NCBI GenBank assembly: GCA_023394015.1
Contig: JAEXBL010000483.1
Coordinates: 1 to 6,582 of the forward strand
Source: Pseudomonadota bacterium
GTDB lineage: Bacteria > Pseudomonadota > Gammaproteobacteria > Burkholderiales > Burkholderiaceae_C
DNA: 6,582 nucleotides
Reading direction: 5' to 3'
Positions 6,468 through 6,582 of the stretch are shown piece after piece; the stretch's first letter is position 1, and the number at the start of each line of letters is the position of its first letter. The position numbers and the translations under genes are program-made. Under the pieces are notes generated by a model. That model searched no databases, was not told the origin of the DNA, and saw nothing but the letters and a program-made list of their open reading frames with translations.

Positions 6468-6582
6468 GGATTGCCGCGTCAGGCGAACGGGTTGCCGAGA
6501 GGCGTTGTCCGCTCGAGTGCGCTTGAAGCGCAGCCGATCGAACGCCCTCATCGTGCGGGGCACGCGGCGCGCAGCCCTTGCG

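Overview
This window is GC-rich DNA that looks like a betaproteobacterial chromosome, most likely from the Comamonadaceae (Acidovorax-like). That placement rests on the protein sequences (a Rnk-type regulator, an ExaC/AldB-type aldehyde dehydrogenase, a TRAP transporter pair), the codon use, and the style of the intrinsic terminators. It is inference, not a database match.

Layout from left to right. Positions 1-112 hold no gene. Positions 113-2072 carry the two membrane subunits of a TRAP transporter, both on the minus strand and transcribed small subunit (DctQ) first, then large subunit (DctM). The periplasmic binding protein (DctP) is not in the window. Positions 2073-2566 form a gene-free region between the divergent dctQ and rnk genes. 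It holds a minus-strand intrinsic-terminator-like hairpin close to dctQ and, nearer rnk, three copies of a 10-base motif whose orientations allow two mutually exclusive RNA hairpins. Positions 2567-2986 encode a Rnk/GreA-GreB-family regulator, the only plus-strand gene. It converges on an NAD(P)-dependent aldehyde dehydrogenase (minus strand, 3095-4621), and a strong hairpin terminator at 3010-3046 separates the two. Positions 4753-6467 carry two translationally coupled permeases of a carbohydrate-type ABC importer (minus strand, UgpA/MalF-like then UgpE/MalG-like). Their binding protein and ATPase must lie elsewhere, probably beyond the right edge.

The genes themselves are ordinary: two nutrient importers of unknown substrate, an aldehyde-oxidising enzyme and an RNA-polymerase-binding regulator. 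Apart from the TRAP pair and the ABC pair, nothing shows that they act in one pathway. The part most worth a second look is the non-coding region 2099-2464, which could be a structured, switching leader RNA for rnk (or, read the other way, for dctQM). I see no tRNA, rRNA, CRISPR array, insertion sequence or defence system.
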